The translations under genes and the position numbers were made by a program. From Pandoraea thiooxydans (lineage in GTDB: Bacteria; Pseudomonadota; Gammaproteobacteria; Burkholderiales; Burkholderiaceae): a DNA stretch of 64,000 bases. Shown one piece after another: positions 19,700-30,306 of this stretch. The stretch lies in assembly GCF_001931675.1 (NCBI RefSeq), contig NZ_CP014839.1:2604001-2668000 (forward strand). The letters are read 5' to 3'. The first letter of the stretch is position 1; each line of letters starts with the position of its first letter. A model generated the notes under the pieces. That model ran no database searches and had not been told where the DNA came from. It saw only the letters and a program-made list of their open reading frames with translations.

Positions 19700-20575
19700 T
19701 CAGGCCACCGCGTCGGCCGGCTGGCGCTCCATCAGGGCGATCAGCCGGGCGATTTCCTCCCGCAACTTGCGACGATCGACGATCATGTCGATCGCCCCTT
19801 TCTGCAGCAGGAACTCGGCGCGCTGGAATCCTTCCGGCAGCGTCTCGCGCACGGTCTGCTCGATCACGCGGGGCCCCGCGAATCCGACCAGCGCCCTGGG
19901 TTCGGCAATCACGACGTCGCCCAAAAAGGCGAAGCTGGCCGACACGCCGCCCATGGTCGGATCGGTGAGCACGGAAATGAAAGGCAATTTCGCTTCCGAC
20001 AGCTTGGTCAGCATGGCGGTGGTCTTGGCCATCTGCATCAGGGAAAGCAGACTTTCCTGCATGCGCGCACCACCGGAGGCGGTAATGCAGATGAACGGCA
20101 CACCCTGTTCGATGGCATTTTGCGCGCCGCGCGCAAAGCGCTCGCCGACCACCGACCCCATCGAGCCGCCCATGAAACCGAACTCGAAGCAGGCAACGAC
20201 CACCGGCAGCGTATGGATCGCGCCACCCATGACCACCATGGCATCGGTCTCGCCGGTGTCTTCCATGGCCTCCTTGATGCGCTCCGGATACTTGCGGCTG
20301 TCCTTGAACTTGAGCGCGTCGACCGGCACGATTTCCTGGCCGATCTCGTAGCGGCCTTCCGGATCGAGAAGGCCGTCCAGGCGCTCGCGCGCGTTGATGC
20401 GCATATGATGGTCGCATTTGGGGCAAACGTGCAGGTTTGCCTCGACGTCATTGCGATACAAAACGGCTTCACACGACGGGCACTTGACCCACAATCCCTC
20501 GGGAATGCTTTTGTTGCGTTGGGCCGGATCGGTCTGCTTGATCTTGGGCGGCAACAGTTTATCGAGCCAACTCAT
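19700..20575 (-). CDS. accD: Acetyl-CoA carboxylase carboxyltransferase subunit beta
   Basis: AccD pairs with AccA to form the carboxyltransferase that makes malonyl-CoA. The start chosen is ATG 20575 ([16 protein letters not shown], 291 residues), with an AAGGAG ribosome-binding site; the longer frame is not conserved. The N-terminal zinc ribbon has Cys32, Cys35, Cys51 and Cys54 ([22 protein letters not shown]). The crotonase-fold domain includes [21 protein letters not shown]. It starts 16 bp after the trpA stop, so it is read from the trp genes. Confidence 0.98.
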   Translation of the reverse strand: MSWLDKLLPPKIKQTDPAQRNKSIPEGLWVKCPSCEAVLYRNDVEANLHVCPKCDHHMRINARERLDGLLDPEGRYEIGQEIVPVDALKFKDSRKYPERIKEAMEDTGETDAMVVMGGAIHTLPVVVACFEFGFMGGSMGSVVGERFARGAQNAIEQGVPFICITASGGARMQESLLSLMQMAKTTAMLTKLSEAKLPFISVLTDPTMGGVSASFAFLGDVVIAEPRALVGFAGPRVIEQTVRETLPEGFQRAEFLLQKGAIDMIVDRRKLREEIARLIALMERQPADAVA

Positions 20576-20591
20576 CGTTTCTCCTTGGCCG

Positions 20592-21428
20592 TTATTTACG
20601 GGTTGCAGGCATTTCATCCAGTGCAACGCGAATTCCGGCAATGAATTCAGCCAGCGATTTTACCGCTTTCGCGGCACTTTGGTCGTCCTGATCGCGCGTG
20701 GCGTCTTCCAGCAACTGAATGATCCGGCTACCGATCACTACGGCGTCGGCCACCTGCCCGATCACGGCGGCCGTCTGGGCGTCGCGGATACCGAAGCCGA
20801 CACCGACCGGCACGCTGACGTGCCGCTTGATTTGGGGGATCTTGCCGGCAACGCTGTCGGGATCCAGGTGCGCGGCGCCGGTCACCCCGGTAAGCGACAC
20901 GTAGTAGACATAACCGCTGGCCTGCTTGGCGACCGCCGCGATCCGCTCGTCGGTCGAGGTCGGCGCCAGCAGGAAAATCGGATCGAGGTTGTGCGCGCGC
21001 ATCTGCGCGGCAAACGCGTCGCTTTCCTCGGGCGGATAGTCAACCACCAGCACGCCGTCAACGCCGGCCATCTGGGCGCGTTGCGCGAACGCTGCGAGCC
21101 CCATGCGCTCGATCGGATTGGCGTATCCCATCAGCACGACCGGTGTGTGTGTATTTTTGCGTCGAAACGCCGCCACATTGTCGAGTACTTGCGCCAAGCT
21201 GACGCCCTTGACCAGGGCGCGCTCGGCCGCGCGCTGAATCACCGGCCCGTCAGCCATCGGGTCGGAAAAAGGCACGCCGAGCTCGATCACGTCGGCACCG
21301 TTGTCGGCCAACACATGCATGAGGTCGACGGTCCACGCCGGCTCGGGATCGCCAGTCATCATAAAGGGAATTAGGCCCTTCTTACCCTGCGCTTGCAGTG
21401 CCTGAAAAGTCGCTTGTATGCGGGACAT
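20592..21428 (-). CDS. trpA: Tryptophan synthase alpha chain
   Basis: TrpA cleaves indole-3-glycerol phosphate to indole, which is channelled to TrpB. The start chosen is ATG 21428 ([20 protein letters not shown], 278 residues); the frame upstream is shared with the methylase gene and is not conserved. Catalytic residues are in [19 protein letters not shown] (Glu and Asp) and the phosphate-binding region is near VGVGFGIRD. The first 47 bp overlap the 3' end of the DNA methyltransferase gene in another frame, so the two are translated in close coupling. Confidence 0.98.
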   Translation of the reverse strand: MSRIQATFQALQAQGKKGLIPFMMTGDPEPAWTVDLMHVLADNGADVIELGVPFSDPMADGPVIQRAAERALVKGVSLAQVLDNVAAFRRKNTHTPVVLMGYANPIERMGLAAFAQRAQMAGVDGVLVVDYPPEESDAFAAQMRAHNLDPIFLLAPTSTDERIAAVAKQASGYVYYVSLTGVTGAAHLDPDSVAGKIPQIKRHVSVPVGVGFGIRDAQTAAVIGQVADAVVIGSRIIQLLEDATRDQDDQSAAKAVKSLAEFIAGIRVALDEMPATRK

Positions 21429-22242
21429 GGTTTTCCAATTGGTGAATGCGTTGATGGGCGAGCGCGCAGTATTGCGGGTTGATTTCGTAGCCGATAAAGC
21501 GGCGCCCGTGACGAGCGCACGCAACGGCGGTGGTGCCGCTGCCCATGAAGGGATCCAGCACCAGCCCATCCGGGGGGCAGGTGGCCAGCACCATGCGCTC
21601 GATGATATCGAGTGGTTTTTGGGTCGGATGGTCCACTCGCTCCAGATCCTGCCGGTGCAAGCGAGAAACCGACCACAAGTCTTTCGGGTTGTAGCCGAGC
21701 TCGAGCCATTTGCTGCCCTCGAAGATGCGTCGGCTACGCGCTTTCTTGGTGACCGGGTCGTAGGGAATACGCACCGCGTCGAGATTGAAGTAATAGTCCT
21801 TCGAGACCGCAAAAAAGCCGATGTTGTCGTGCACCGAACTGAAGCGGCGTGTGGTGCCGCCCATGCTTGGAACGCGTCGGTCCCAGATGATTTCGTTGAT
21901 CATCAGCATGCGCCGTTTGAGAAATACGAACAGTTCGGGCGCGTACTGCCAGGTGCAGAAAATGTAAAGGGACCCGGACGCCTTGAGCTTGGGAATCGCG
22001 AGGTCGAGCCAGCCATACGTCCAGGCGAGAAAATCGTCGCCCGAACGCATGTCCGAATCGTTGCCGTAATCCTTGCCGAGACCGTAGGGCGGATCGGCCA
22101 GGATCAGGTCGACCGAACCATCGGCCATCTCAGCCGCACTGGCTAGAAAATCGGCGTGACGTATCGATACCGACGTGCCGATGAGCGGTGGGGTGGCCGA
22201 CGGCGCCGGCTCGCTGATAGGATCATCCGTGGAGCGCGTCAT
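21382..22242 (-). CDS. Site-specific DNA methyltransferase (beta class, orphan)
   Basis: A 286-residue predicted N6-adenine or N4-cytosine methyltransferase. Motif [11 protein letters not shown] (DPPY at 50-53), comes before motif [21 protein letters not shown] (near 229), which gives the beta-class order. The target recognition region lies between them. There is no restriction gene beside it, so it is an orphan methylase. It lies between trpB and trpA and overlaps trpA by 47 bp. From memory, the methylase at this position in Burkholderia (BCAM0992 of B. cenocepacia) modifies GTWWAC; this protein may do the same, but that is not shown here. Confidence 0.9.
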   Translation of the reverse strand: MTRSTDDPISEPAPSATPPLIGTSVSIRHADFLASAAEMADGSVDLILADPPYGLGKDYGNDSDMRSGDDFLAWTYGWLDLAIPKLKASGSLYIFCTWQYAPELFVFLKRRMLMINEIIWDRRVPSMGGTTRRFSSVHDNIGFFAVSKDYYFNLDAVRIPYDPVTKKARSRRIFEGSKWLELGYNPKDLWSVSRLHRQDLERVDHPTQKPLDIIERMVLATCPPDGLVLDPFMGSGTTAVACARHGRRFIGYEINPQYCALAHQRIHQLENHVPHTSDFSGTASAG

Positions 22243-22282
22243 GGTGTGCCTGTTCTCACGGTCGCGACGGGTACCGGCCGCA

Positions 22283-23479
22283 CTATGGCGCGTCCTTGCC
22301 CGCGACGGCCATCACCGTATGCATGTCCTTATCGCCGCGCCCTGACAGATTGACCAGCACCAGCTTGTCCTTGGGCAGCGTCGGTGCCAGCTTGCAGGCA
22401 TAGGCCAGCGCGTGACTCGATTCCAGCGCCGGGATGATGCCCTCGATGCGGCAGCAATCGTGAAACGCCTGCAGCGCCTCGGCGTCGGTGACCGCGACGT
22501 ATTCGGCGCGATGGCTGTCTTTGAGCCAGGCATGCTCGGGACCGACACCGGGATAATCCAGCCCGGCCGAGATCGAGTGCGTTTCCAGAATCTGGCCGTT
22601 GGCGTCTTGCAGCAAATAGGTGCGATTGCCGTGCAGCACACCAGGCGTGCCCCCCACCAGCGCCGCCGCATGGTGGCCGGTGGCAATGCCCTCACCCGCA
22701 GCTTCCACGCCGATCAGCTTGACGCCGGCATGGTCCAGATAGGGGTGGAAAATCCCCATCGCATTGGAGCCGCCGCCAACGCAGGCGAGCACGTAATCAG
22801 GTTGGCGCCCTGTCAGCTCGGGCATTTGCAGCTTGCACTCCTGCCCGATGACGCTTTGGAAATCGCGCACCAGCATCGGATACGGATGGGGCCCGGCCAC
22901 CGTGCCGATGATGTAGAACGTATTGTCGACATTCGTCACCCAGTCGCGCATCGCTTCGTTGAGCGCGTCCTTGAGGGTTTTCGAGCCGGATTCGACCGGC
23001 ACCACGCGCGCGCCCAGCAATTGCATGCGATATACGTTGGCGGCCTGGCGCTTGACGTCTTCGGAGCCCATGTAGACGACGCATTCCATACCGAAGCGCG
23101 CGGCGATGGTGGCTGTGGCCACGCCATGCTGCCCGGCGCCGGTCTCGGCGATAACGCGCGGCTTGCCCATGCGGCGCGCGAGTATCGCCTGACCAATCAC
23201 GTTGTTGATCTTGTGCGCGCCCGTGTGGTTGAGATCTTCGCGCTTGAGGTAAATCTGCGCACCGCCGAGCTCCTGACTCCAGCGCTTGGCATGGTAGACC
23301 GGCGACGGGCGGCCGACGTAATGCTTCAGTTCGTAATGGAATTCTTCCTGGAATGCCGGATCCTGCTGGCATTTTTCGTAGGCGGCGCGCAATTCGTCGA
23401 GCGCGTAAATCAAAGTTTCGGAGACGAATACGCCGCCATATGGCCCAAAATGGCCTCGAGCATCGGGGAAATCGTACAT
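22283..23479 (-). CDS. trpB: Tryptophan synthase beta chain
   Basis: TrpB condenses indole with L-serine to tryptophan, using PLP. The start chosen is ATG 23479 ([20 protein letters not shown], 398 residues) with GGTGAG upstream; a GTG four codons earlier is also possible. The PLP lysine is in [14 protein letters not shown], the phosphate-binding loop is [14 protein letters not shown] with its surroundings, and [11 protein letters not shown] is conserved. The order trpF-trpB-methylase-trpA fits the operon in Burkholderiaceae. Confidence 0.98.
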   Translation of the reverse strand: MYDFPDARGHFGPYGGVFVSETLIYALDELRAAYEKCQQDPAFQEEFHYELKHYVGRPSPVYHAKRWSQELGGAQIYLKREDLNHTGAHKINNVIGQAILARRMGKPRVIAETGAGQHGVATATIAARFGMECVVYMGSEDVKRQAANVYRMQLLGARVVPVESGSKTLKDALNEAMRDWVTNVDNTFYIIGTVAGPHPYPMLVRDFQSVIGQECKLQMPELTGRQPDYVLACVGGGSNAMGIFHPYLDHAGVKLIGVEAAGEGIATGHHAAALVGGTPGVLHGNRTYLLQDANGQILETHSISAGLDYPGVGPEHAWLKDSHRAEYVAVTDAEALQAFHDCCRIEGIIPALESSHALAYACKLAPTLPKDKLVLVNLSGRGDKDMHTVMAVAGKDAP

Positions 23480-23529
23480 AGTGTCACTCACCGCGAGGAG
23501 ACCGCCGGCATGACCGCCGACGGCTTTGA

Positions 23530-24186
23530 TTATCGGGCGTCCGCAGCGCGAACCTCGCGCACGAACGCCGCCATACGGGCGTGATCTTTCACGCCACGCG
23601 CGGACTCCACGCCGCTGGAGACATCCACGGCGTAGGGTCGCACACGCTCAATGGCGTCAGCGACATTGTGCGCGTTCAAGCCACCACTTAAAACGGCCCG
23701 ATGCGCGAGTTCTTTTGGAATAAGTGACCAATCGAAGACCTTCCCTCCGCCGCCGTACCCTTCGACCAGGGCGTCGAGCAAAATGCCCTGCGCGGCGGCG
23801 TAACCATCGGCAGATTGTAGCAAATCCGCGGCACTTTTCGTGTCGGGGCCAACCCGCAGTGCGCGCAGCCATGGACGCCCACCCGCGGCCTGGGCTCCCG
23901 CCATGCATTGCTCGGCCGACTCGTCGCCATGGAACTGCAACAGGCCCAACGGCACGCGTGCGACGGTGCGGCGGATTTCATCCGGCGTGGCGTTGACGAA
24001 CAGCCCAACCACTGTGACAAACGGCGGCACCCGGCTCGCCAGCGCGGCCGCCTGTTCGATCGTCACGTAACGCGGGCTCGGCGCGTAAAAAACCAGGCCG
24101 ATTGCGTCGACGCCCAGCGCGACGGCGTGGTCGATATCGGCCGGCTGGGAAAGACCGCAAATTTTGATGCGAGTGCGTGTAGTCAT
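23530..24186 (-). CDS. trpF: Phosphoribosylanthranilate isomerase
   Basis: TrpF performs the Amadori rearrangement of phosphoribosylanthranilate in tryptophan synthesis. The start chosen is ATG 24186 ([20 protein letters not shown], 218 residues), which overlaps the truA stop as ATGA. The active-site cysteine is in KICGL (Cys9 or so), the conserved LLQFHGDES is present, and the catalytic Asp is likely in [27 protein letters not shown] near the C-terminus binds phosphate. Confidence 0.97.
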   Translation of the reverse strand: MTTRTRIKICGLSQPADIDHAVALGVDAIGLVFYAPSPRYVTIEQAAALASRVPPFVTVVGLFVNATPDEIRRTVARVPLGLLQFHGDESAEQCMAGAQAAGGRPWLRALRVGPDTKSAADLLQSADGYAAAQGILLDALVEGYGGGGKVFDWSLIPKELAHRAVLSGGLNAHNVADAIERVRPYAVDVSSGVESARGVKDHARMAAFVREVRAADAR

Positions 24187-24980
24187 GTTGGCCACGGCAT
24201 GGGATAAGGCCACGCCGCCCAGTTGGGCGGCGGCAGTCGGAATTGGTCAGGATAGCCGACCTGGGCCAGATACAGCCCGTCCGGCATGAACGTCGGCGCC
24301 GCGCGACGACGGTCGCGGCTCGCCAGGACCTCCGCCATCCAGCCCGGTGGCTGGCGCCCCTTGCCGATACTGACCAGGCACCCCATCAAATTGCGAACCA
24401 TATGGTGAAGGAAAGCATTGGCCCGGAAGCGGAATCCATAAAAATGCCCTTGCTGGCCGATATCGATCGCATACATATGTTTGACGGGCGTCTTGGCCTG
24501 GCATTCCGACGAGCGAAACGCGGAAAAGTCATGCTCTCCGATCAGGCATTGAACCGCCGCGCGCATCGCCGCGACGTCCAGCGGCGTGTGCAACCATCCA
24601 CACTTGCCCTCCAGCAATGGCGCGCGCACCGGATGCGCATAGAGCATATAAAAATAGGTGCGCTCGAAAGCTGCGAAGCGTGCGTGGAATTCCCCCGACA
24701 CCGGTGTGGCCCACTGAATTGCCACCGCTTTCGGCAAAAAAGCATTGACGCCGCGAACCCAGGCGTAATCCGTCCTGTCGAGCGGCGTGTCGAAGTGAAC
24801 CACCTGACCGAGCGCGTGCACCCCTGCATCGGTTCGGCCAGCAACGTGGGTTTGCACCGGCATACCCGCAAACGCCGCCAAGGCCCGTTCCAGCGCGTCC
24901 TGTACGGTGTTGCCGTGCGGCTGGGCTTGCCAGCCGGAAAAGGCGAAACCGTCGTACTGTATTCCAAGCGCTATTCGCAT
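24183..24980 (-). CDS. truA: tRNA pseudouridine(38-40) synthase
   Basis: TruA isomerises uridines 38-40 in the anticodon arm of many tRNAs. The 265-residue product has the catalytic aspartate at 51 in [14 protein letters not shown], and [22 protein letters not shown] is typical. The stop overlaps the trpF start (ATGA). The ATG has no clear ribosome-binding site; a 14-bp GC palindrome lies 11 bases upstream and a terminator-like hairpin about 40 bases upstream. Confidence 0.97.
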   Translation of the reverse strand: MRIALGIQYDGFAFSGWQAQPHGNTVQDALERALAAFAGMPVQTHVAGRTDAGVHALGQVVHFDTPLDRTDYAWVRGVNAFLPKAVAIQWATPVSGEFHARFAAFERTYFYMLYAHPVRAPLLEGKCGWLHTPLDVAAMRAAVQCLIGEHDFSAFRSSECQAKTPVKHMYAIDIGQQGHFYGFRFRANAFLHHMVRNLMGCLVSIGKGRQPPGWMAEVLASRDRRRAAPTFMPDGLYLAQVGYPDQFRLPPPNWAAWPYPMPWPT

Positions 24981-25019
24981 AAGACGCCGCGGCGCGGCGC
25001 CGCGCGGGGTTCATCGGAT

Positions 25020-25052
25020 CAAAAGAAAAGGCGCCATCGACAATCCGGCGCC
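25020..25052 (-). terminator. Probable intrinsic terminator of fimV
   Basis: On the minus strand, GGCGCC (25052-25047) pairs with GGCGCC (25035-25030) across an 11-base loop and is followed by TTTTCTTTT. It lies 27 bp after the fimV stop and about 40 bp before the truA ATG. Confidence 0.55.
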
Positions 25053-25079
25053 CAAAGCTACGGTCAATCGGTACGCGTA

Positions 25080-27191
25080 TTATCCCAGCGCGGCCATCCG
25101 CTTGCGCGCCTCGGCCTGCGCGGCCGCGTCGCCGTCCCTGAGCACCTCTTCGAGCAGCTCGCGCGCGCCGGCCTTGTCGCCGATCGCCAGATAGGCATTG
25201 GCCAACTCAAGCTTGGTTTGAATCGTGTCGGCCAGTGGCGCGTGCGCCGGGCTCGACTGCGCCGCATCACCTTCGCTCGCTCCCTTCAAGTCGAGATCGA
25301 AGCCCGACAGATCGAAAGACAACGGTTTGAGTGATGGGGCCTCCTCGTGCTCAGGTGCCGCAAAAGGCGTCGCCGATTCGTCGTGTAACACTTGCGAGTC
25401 GTCGGGGGCAACTGGCGACGGCGCGGTTGCAGCAACGTCGCCAACAGGCGCCATTGTAAAATTAACCGTTCCCCAGGGCGCTTCATCAGGACTCACGATC
25501 GGCTTGTCGGTATGCGCTTCGGTCCGCACCAGTTCATCGGCATGGCCCGGCAGGGACAGGTCGATATCCCCGACCATCTGAGCCACGCCATTGACCGGCA
25601 TGGTCGGCGGCGTCGGTCTCGGCGCCTTTTCCGTTTCCGCCACCAGCCGCTCCAGCGCAGCCCCGGCGCTAAGCGCCCCGGCCGCCAGCGCAACATCTTT
25701 CTCGCTGGATACTTTTTCCATGCGCTGTGCTATTCGCTCGTTCATCGTTTTATCGGTATCGCCACCGGCGGTTGCGTCCGCCGTCGCGCCGTGACTGCCG
25801 TCGTCGCCGGCGTCATATGGCCCTTCCTGCCCGACTGGCGTCTCCGGTTGAGCACGTCGACGGGTCATGAACCAGAGGATGGCAAGCAGCAGCACCAGCA
25901 GCGCCACACCGGGCCACAAATAAGGATTGCGCTTGAGCGCGTCCCATGACAATGCGGGCGCGCCCTTCTTTTGATGCGCGCCGGCGACCGCCGCCGGCGC
26001 CTGCGAGGCGACTGCCGGCGCCGCTGTCGGCTGCGATGCCGTCGGCTCCGAGGCTGCGGCGCTACTTGCAGCCTCACCAGCAGCAGCGACAGCGGAGGCG
26101 GAGGCGCCGGATTGCGCTGTCGCCTGCTGCGCCGCCTGCTGCTTTTTCAGCGCCAACAGTTTTTGAAGCTCGCCGACATTCTTCTCCAGCGCCTGAACAC
26201 GCCCTTTCGCTTCGGCAATGGCCTTGTCGCGGGCGATGCTATCTTCCGCCGTATTGCCTGCCTTCAGTCCTTGCTCGGGACGTGACAAGGTCAGTTCGTC
26301 GCCTGACGCGGCAGGCGCTGCGGCGGGCGCCTGCTTTTCGATCGTGCCGCCCGCACTGCGGCCGGCAGCTTGGGGGCGTTGCTTCGTCGCACTTTCGGCA
26401 AGACGCGCGCGATAGGCCTGAAACTGGGCTCGACTCTCGGCCACAAAGCGGCTTGCAGCCTGCGGCGAAACTGCCTGCACCGCGCCACTTGAGGGTAGTT
26501 GCAATGTGGCCCCGGCCTTGAGAAGGTTCGAGTTGCCGTCGATGAAGGCGCCACGGTTGGCGTTGTAAAGCGCCGCCATCATTTGAGCCGATGTCACGCC
26601 CGGCACCTCGCTGGCGAATTGGGCAGCCAGTTCCGATAGCGTATCGCCGCGCTCGACGACGTAACGCTTGCCCTCCTGCCCCGCGGTTGCTCCCGACGGG
26701 CGAGTGCCCCGGGGTGTCGCCCCCGTCTCGGACGGCGCGGCCGACGGTGCGACGATCGCCGCACTGCCACGGCGAGTCTGTTCGGCAGACTGGTTGATCA
26801 GCAGCGTGTAGGGGCTGGTTTGCCGCCCAGAACGCCAATCGAGCACGATCACGAGGTCAAGAAAGGGGCTCGCGACCGGCTGACGGGTACTGACGTGGAT
26901 AACATAATGGCTCGGTCCGACTTTGGTCAGACCGAGTCTCAGGTCGGCGAGCGCAGGGGCATAATTCACGCCGGTAAGGTTGAAAACCTCCTGCGGCGCC
27001 AAGCTGACACTCAATCCATTCGCTTCGTCCGGAGTCACGTCGGTGACCTGGATATCGGCCTGCAACGGCTGGCCGGCACCGGAACGAACAGTCTGATTGC
27101 CCAGCGTCATCGCGTTCGCGTTCAGCAGGCCAGCGCCCCATAAGAGTCCAGCCAGGGCCGTCATGCGCAATGCATTGTGTTGTTTGACCAT
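25080..27191 (-). CDS. fimV: FimV-like peptidoglycan-binding inner-membrane protein
   Basis: FimV proteins bind peptidoglycan and help assemble polar structures such as the type IV pilus secretin. The start chosen is ATG 27191 (703 residues). Order of parts: signal peptide (ALRMTALAGLLWGAGLLNANA); N-terminal FimV domain (MTLGNQTVRSGAGQPLQADI onward); LysM motif near KRYVVERGDTLSELAAQF; coiled coil near RDKAIAEAKGRVQALEKN; Ala/Ser/Pro-rich linker; one transmembrane helix (NPYLWPGVALLVLLLAILWF); acidic cytoplasmic region; and a C-terminal FimV helical cap (TKLELANAYLAIGDKAGARE). The position between asd and truA is the standard one in beta- and gamma-proteobacteria. Confidence 0.92.
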   Translation of the reverse strand: MVKQHNALRMTALAGLLWGAGLLNANAMTLGNQTVRSGAGQPLQADIQVTDVTPDEANGLSVSLAPQEVFNLTGVNYAPALADLRLGLTKVGPSHYVIHVSTRQPVASPFLDLVIVLDWRSGRQTSPYTLLINQSAEQTRRGSAAIVAPSAAPSETGATPRGTRPSGATAGQEGKRYVVERGDTLSELAAQFASEVPGVTSAQMMAALYNANRGAFIDGNSNLLKAGATLQLPSSGAVQAVSPQAASRFVAESRAQFQAYRARLAESATKQRPQAAGRSAGGTIEKQAPAAAPAASGDELTLSRPEQGLKAGNTAEDSIARDKAIAEAKGRVQALEKNVGELQKLLALKKQQAAQQATAQSGASASAVAAAGEAASSAAASEPTASQPTAAPAVASQAPAAVAGAHQKKGAPALSWDALKRNPYLWPGVALLVLLLAILWFMTRRRAQPETPVGQEGPYDAGDDGSHGATADATAGGDTDKTMNERIAQRMEKVSSEKDVALAAGALSAGAALERLVAETEKAPRPTPPTMPVNGVAQMVGDIDLSLPGHADELVRTEAHTDKPIVSPDEAPWGTVNFTMAPVGDVAATAPSPVAPDDSQVLHDESATPFAAPEHEEAPSLKPLSFDLSGFDLDLKGASEGDAAQSSPAHAPLADTIQTKLELANAYLAIGDKAGARELLEEVLRDGDAAAQAEARKRMAALG

Positions 27192-27300
27192 CTTGCTATT
27201 TCGCACCTGTGCCCCTTTGTGTTCTATTCCGCTGCACCAGTTCAAACACCCGGATCGGCCCCTCCCCTGGCCTCACCTTGCACCGCCCTCAGGGTTTCCG

Positions 27301-28428
27301 TCAAGCGTCGAGCAGAATGCGCAAGGTCCGGCGCAACGGCTCGGCCGCTCCCCACAACAGTTGATCGCCGACGGTGAACGCTGACAGATATTGGTCGCCC
27401 ATTGCCATCTTGCGCAACCGTCCCACCGGAATCTCCAGGGTGCCGGTCACCGCCGCAGGAGTCAAGTCGGTCATGCTCGCCTCACGTGTGTTGGGCACGA
27501 CCTTGACCCAGTCGTTGGCCTGACCGATGATGTCGTTGAGTTCATCGAGCGGCACATTCTTGCGCAACTTGATGGTAAGCGCCTGGCTGTGGCAACGCAT
27601 CGCGCCGATGCGCACGCAGAGCCCATCGACTGGAATAGCTGCCACGTCGGAGCCTTCGCCGCGACCAAGAATCTTGTTGGTCTCGGCACCGCCCTTCCAC
27701 TCTTCGCGTGACACGCCGTTGCCAAGATCCTTGTCGATCCAGGGAATCAGGTTGCCGCCCAGTGGCACGCCAAACTGCCGCGTTTCAGCCTCGGTCAATG
27801 CATGCTGTTTGGCCAGTACCTTGCGGTCGATCTCGAGAATCGCCGAGGCCGGGTCATCCAGCAGCGACTTCACCTCGCCATGCAGGCTGCCAAACTGGGT
27901 CAGCAGTTCCCGCATGTGCTGCGCACCGCCGCCGGACGCGGCCTGATAGGTCATCGAGGTCATCCATTCGACCAAATCGTGCTGGAACAAACCGCCCAGA
28001 CCCATCAGCATGCAACTGACGGTACAGTTGCCGCCAACGTAATTCTTTACGCCGCTGCCGAGCGCCTTCTTGATGACATCGAGATTGACTGGGTCGAGCA
28101 CGATCACGGCATCATTTTTCATGCGCAATGTCGATGCGGCGTCGATCCAGTATCCGTTCCAGCCCGCAGCGCGCAGTTTCGGGAAAATGTCGGTGGTGTA
28201 ATCCCCCCCCTGGCAGGTGATGATGATGTCGCATTTTTTCAGTTCGTCGACATTATTGGCGTCTTTGAGCACCGCTTCATTTTTCGCTTGCGCAGGCGCT
28301 TTGCCCCCTGCGTTGCTGGTGCTGAAGAACACCGGCTCGATCAAGGAAAAATCGTTTTCCTGCTGCATCCGCTGCATCAGGACCGAACCGACCATGCCAC
28401 GCCAACCTACCAGACCTACGGTTTTCAT
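27301..28428 (-). CDS. asd: Aspartate-semialdehyde dehydrogenase
   Basis: Asd reduces aspartyl phosphate to aspartate semialdehyde, the branch point to Lys, Met, Thr and diaminopimelate. The start chosen is ATG 28428 ([20 protein letters not shown], 375 residues). The NADP-binding GWRGMVGS motif and the active-site Cys135 in [10 protein letters not shown] are present, at the same residue number as in E. coli. The length matches the gamma/beta-proteobacterial type. It follows leuB after a 60-bp gap that holds a long hairpin. Confidence 0.98.
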   Translation of the reverse strand: MKTVGLVGWRGMVGSVLMQRMQQENDFSLIEPVFFSTSNAGGKAPAQAKNEAVLKDANNVDELKKCDIIITCQGGDYTTDIFPKLRAAGWNGYWIDAASTLRMKNDAVIVLDPVNLDVIKKALGSGVKNYVGGNCTVSCMLMGLGGLFQHDLVEWMTSMTYQAASGGGAQHMRELLTQFGSLHGEVKSLLDDPASAILEIDRKVLAKQHALTEAETRQFGVPLGGNLIPWIDKDLGNGVSREEWKGGAETNKILGRGEGSDVAAIPVDGLCVRIGAMRCHSQALTIKLRKNVPLDELNDIIGQANDWVKVVPNTREASMTDLTPAAVTGTLEIPVGRLRKMAMGDQYLSAFTVGDQLLWGAAEPLRRTLRILLDA

Positions 28429-28448
28429 CTTGCACTCTCTCAATTGAC

Positions 28449-28481
28449 TCTGCGGCCGCACCATCGTGGTGCCGCCGCAGA
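28449..28481. repeat. Long imperfect inverted repeat between leuB and asd
   Basis: TCTGCGGC (28449-28456), C, GCACCA, loop TCG, TGGTGC, C, GCCGCAGA (28474-28481): a 14-bp stem broken by one C-C mismatch, with a 3-base loop. It fills the gap between the leuB stop (28489) and the asd start (28428). There is no T-tract, so it is not a standard terminator; it may be an mRNA processing or stability element. Confidence 0.6.
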
Positions 28482-28488
28482 CGATTCA

Positions 28489-29562
28489 TCACTCCTGCAA
28501 CGCGGCCACCACCGCCTCGCCCATCTGGCGCGTGCCCACCTTGGTGGCGCCTTCCTGCCAGATGTCGGGCGTGCGCAAACCCCGTGCCAGCACCCGCTTG
28601 ACGGCGTTTTCGATGCGCTCGGCCTGCGCGGTCTTGCCGAACGTGTAGCGCAACATCATCGCGGCCGACAGGATCGTCGCCAGCGGGTTGGCCACTCCCT
28701 TGCCAGCGATGTCGGGTGCCGATCCGTGCGACGGTTCGTACAGGCCCTTGTTATTTGCGTCGAGCGAGGCCGACGGGAGCATCCCGATCGATCCGGTCAG
28801 CATCGCCGCCTCATCGGAAAGAATATCGCCAAACATGTTGCCGGTCACGATCACGTCGAAGTTCTTCGGCGCTTTCACGAGTTGCATTGCGGCATTGTCG
28901 ACGTACATGTGCGACAACTCCACATCGGCGTATTCCTTGGCCACGTCAAGCATGACGTCTTTCCAGAGCTGCGAGGTTTCCAGCACATTAGCCTTGTCGA
29001 CCGAGCACAGCCGCTTGCCGCGCTTGCGCGCCGCCTGAAATGCCACGTGAGCAATGCGACGCACTTCCGGCTCACTGTAGCGCATCGTATCGAAGCCCTC
29101 GCGGCTACCGGCAAAAAGACCATCGGGCGCGCTGCGAATACCGCGCGGCTGGCCAAAGTAGATGTCACCGTTCAGCTCGCGGATGATCAGGATATCCAGA
29201 CCAGCGACGATTTCCGGCTTCAGGCTGGAAGCGCTGGCCAGTTCGTCATAAAGAATTGCCGGGCGAAAATTGGCAAACAGCTGCAGATGCTTACGCAAAC
29301 CGAGAATGGCTTGTTCCGGGCGCAGTTCACGCGCCAGGGCGTCATATTTCCAATCACCGACCGCGCCGAACAGGACCGCATCGGCAGCCTTGGCCAGCGC
29401 CAAGGTTGCGTCAGGCAATGGATGCCCGCTCGCTTCGTAACCTGCCCCGCCGACCGGCGCCTGCTCCAGTTCGAACTTTTCATCCAGCGCGTTCAACACT
29501 TTCACGGCTTCGGCGACAATCTCGGGCCCAATGCCATCACCCGGCAACACTGCGATCTTCAT
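28489..29562 (-). CDS. leuB: 3-isopropylmalate dehydrogenase
   Basis: LeuB oxidises and decarboxylates 3-isopropylmalate to 2-ketoisocaproate with NAD. The start chosen is ATG 29562 ([20 protein letters not shown], 357 residues); the upstream extension is not conserved. The substrate-binding arginines lie in the region from [16 protein letters not shown] to [14 protein letters not shown]; the metal site is in [17 protein letters not shown] and the cofactor loop is [18 protein letters not shown]. It is 25 bp after leuD. Confidence 0.98.
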   Translation of the reverse strand: MKIAVLPGDGIGPEIVAEAVKVLNALDEKFELEQAPVGGAGYEASGHPLPDATLALAKAADAVLFGAVGDWKYDALARELRPEQAILGLRKHLQLFANFRPAILYDELASASSLKPEIVAGLDILIIRELNGDIYFGQPRGIRSAPDGLFAGSREGFDTMRYSEPEVRRIAHVAFQAARKRGKRLCSVDKANVLETSQLWKDVMLDVAKEYADVELSHMYVDNAAMQLVKAPKNFDVIVTGNMFGDILSDEAAMLTGSIGMLPSASLDANNKGLYEPSHGSAPDIAGKGVANPLATILSAAMMLRYTFGKTAQAERIENAVKRVLARGLRTPDIWQEGATKVGTRQMGEAVVAALQE

Positions 29563-29587
29563 TGCATATTCCTTACGTAGATTCGAA

Positions 29588-30238
29588 TTAGCCTGGCAGA
29601 CGATGGTTAAGCCATGGTTGGGTTGCAAGGCGCCGCGCCTCGAATTCCTTGATCTTGTCGGCATGCTGCAGGGTCAGTCCGATATCGTCGAAACCATTGA
29701 GCAGGCAATGCTTGCGAAACGGCTCGACGTCGAATGCAAACTCGCGTCCATCGGGCGCAATCACCATCTGCTTCTGCAGATCGATCGTCAGTTTGTAGCC
29801 CACGAATGCAACCGTTTCGTTGAAGAGGTGATCGACTTGGGATTCCGAGAGGACAATCGGCAGCAGGCCGTTCTTGAAGCAGTTATTGAAAAAGATGTCC
29901 GCGAAGCTCGGAGCGATGATCGCGCGAAAACCGTACTGCTGTAGCGCCCACGGGGCGTGCTCTCGCGAGCTGCCGCAGCCGAAATTCTTGCGCGCGAGCA
30001 GCACGCTGGCGCCTTGATAACGCGCCTGATTGAGCACGAAATCCGGGTTGAGCGGGCGGCGCGCGCAATCCTGCCCCGGCTGTCCTACGTCAAGGTAGCG
30101 CCATTCATCGAACAGGTTTTGACCAAAGCCGGTGCGCTTGATCGATTTCAGAAATTGCTTGGGAATGATCGCGTCGGTATCGACGTTCTCTCGGTCAAGC
30201 GGGGCAACGAGGCCGCTGTGGACGATAAATTTTTCCAT
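29588..30238 (-). CDS. leuD: 3-isopropylmalate dehydratase small subunit
   Basis: LeuD is the swivel subunit of isopropylmalate isomerase, with LeuC. The start chosen is ATG 30238 ([20 protein letters not shown], 216 residues), with AGGTGA upstream. [20 protein letters not shown] and [20 protein letters not shown] are the family signatures. An entericidin-like gene separates it from leuC. Confidence 0.98.
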   Translation of the reverse strand: MEKFIVHSGLVAPLDRENVDTDAIIPKQFLKSIKRTGFGQNLFDEWRYLDVGQPGQDCARRPLNPDFVLNQARYQGASVLLARKNFGCGSSREHAPWALQQYGFRAIIAPSFADIFFNNCFKNGLLPIVLSESQVDHLFNETVAFVGYKLTIDLQKQMVIAPDGREFAFDVEPFRKHCLLNGFDDIGLTLQHADKIKEFEARRLATQPWLNHRLPG

Positions 30239-30306
30239 GTTCAATTCACCTGCGACGGAAACATAAAGGCGATCCGTTCGGGGCGGACAGCCACAAAGCG
30301 TGTAAT

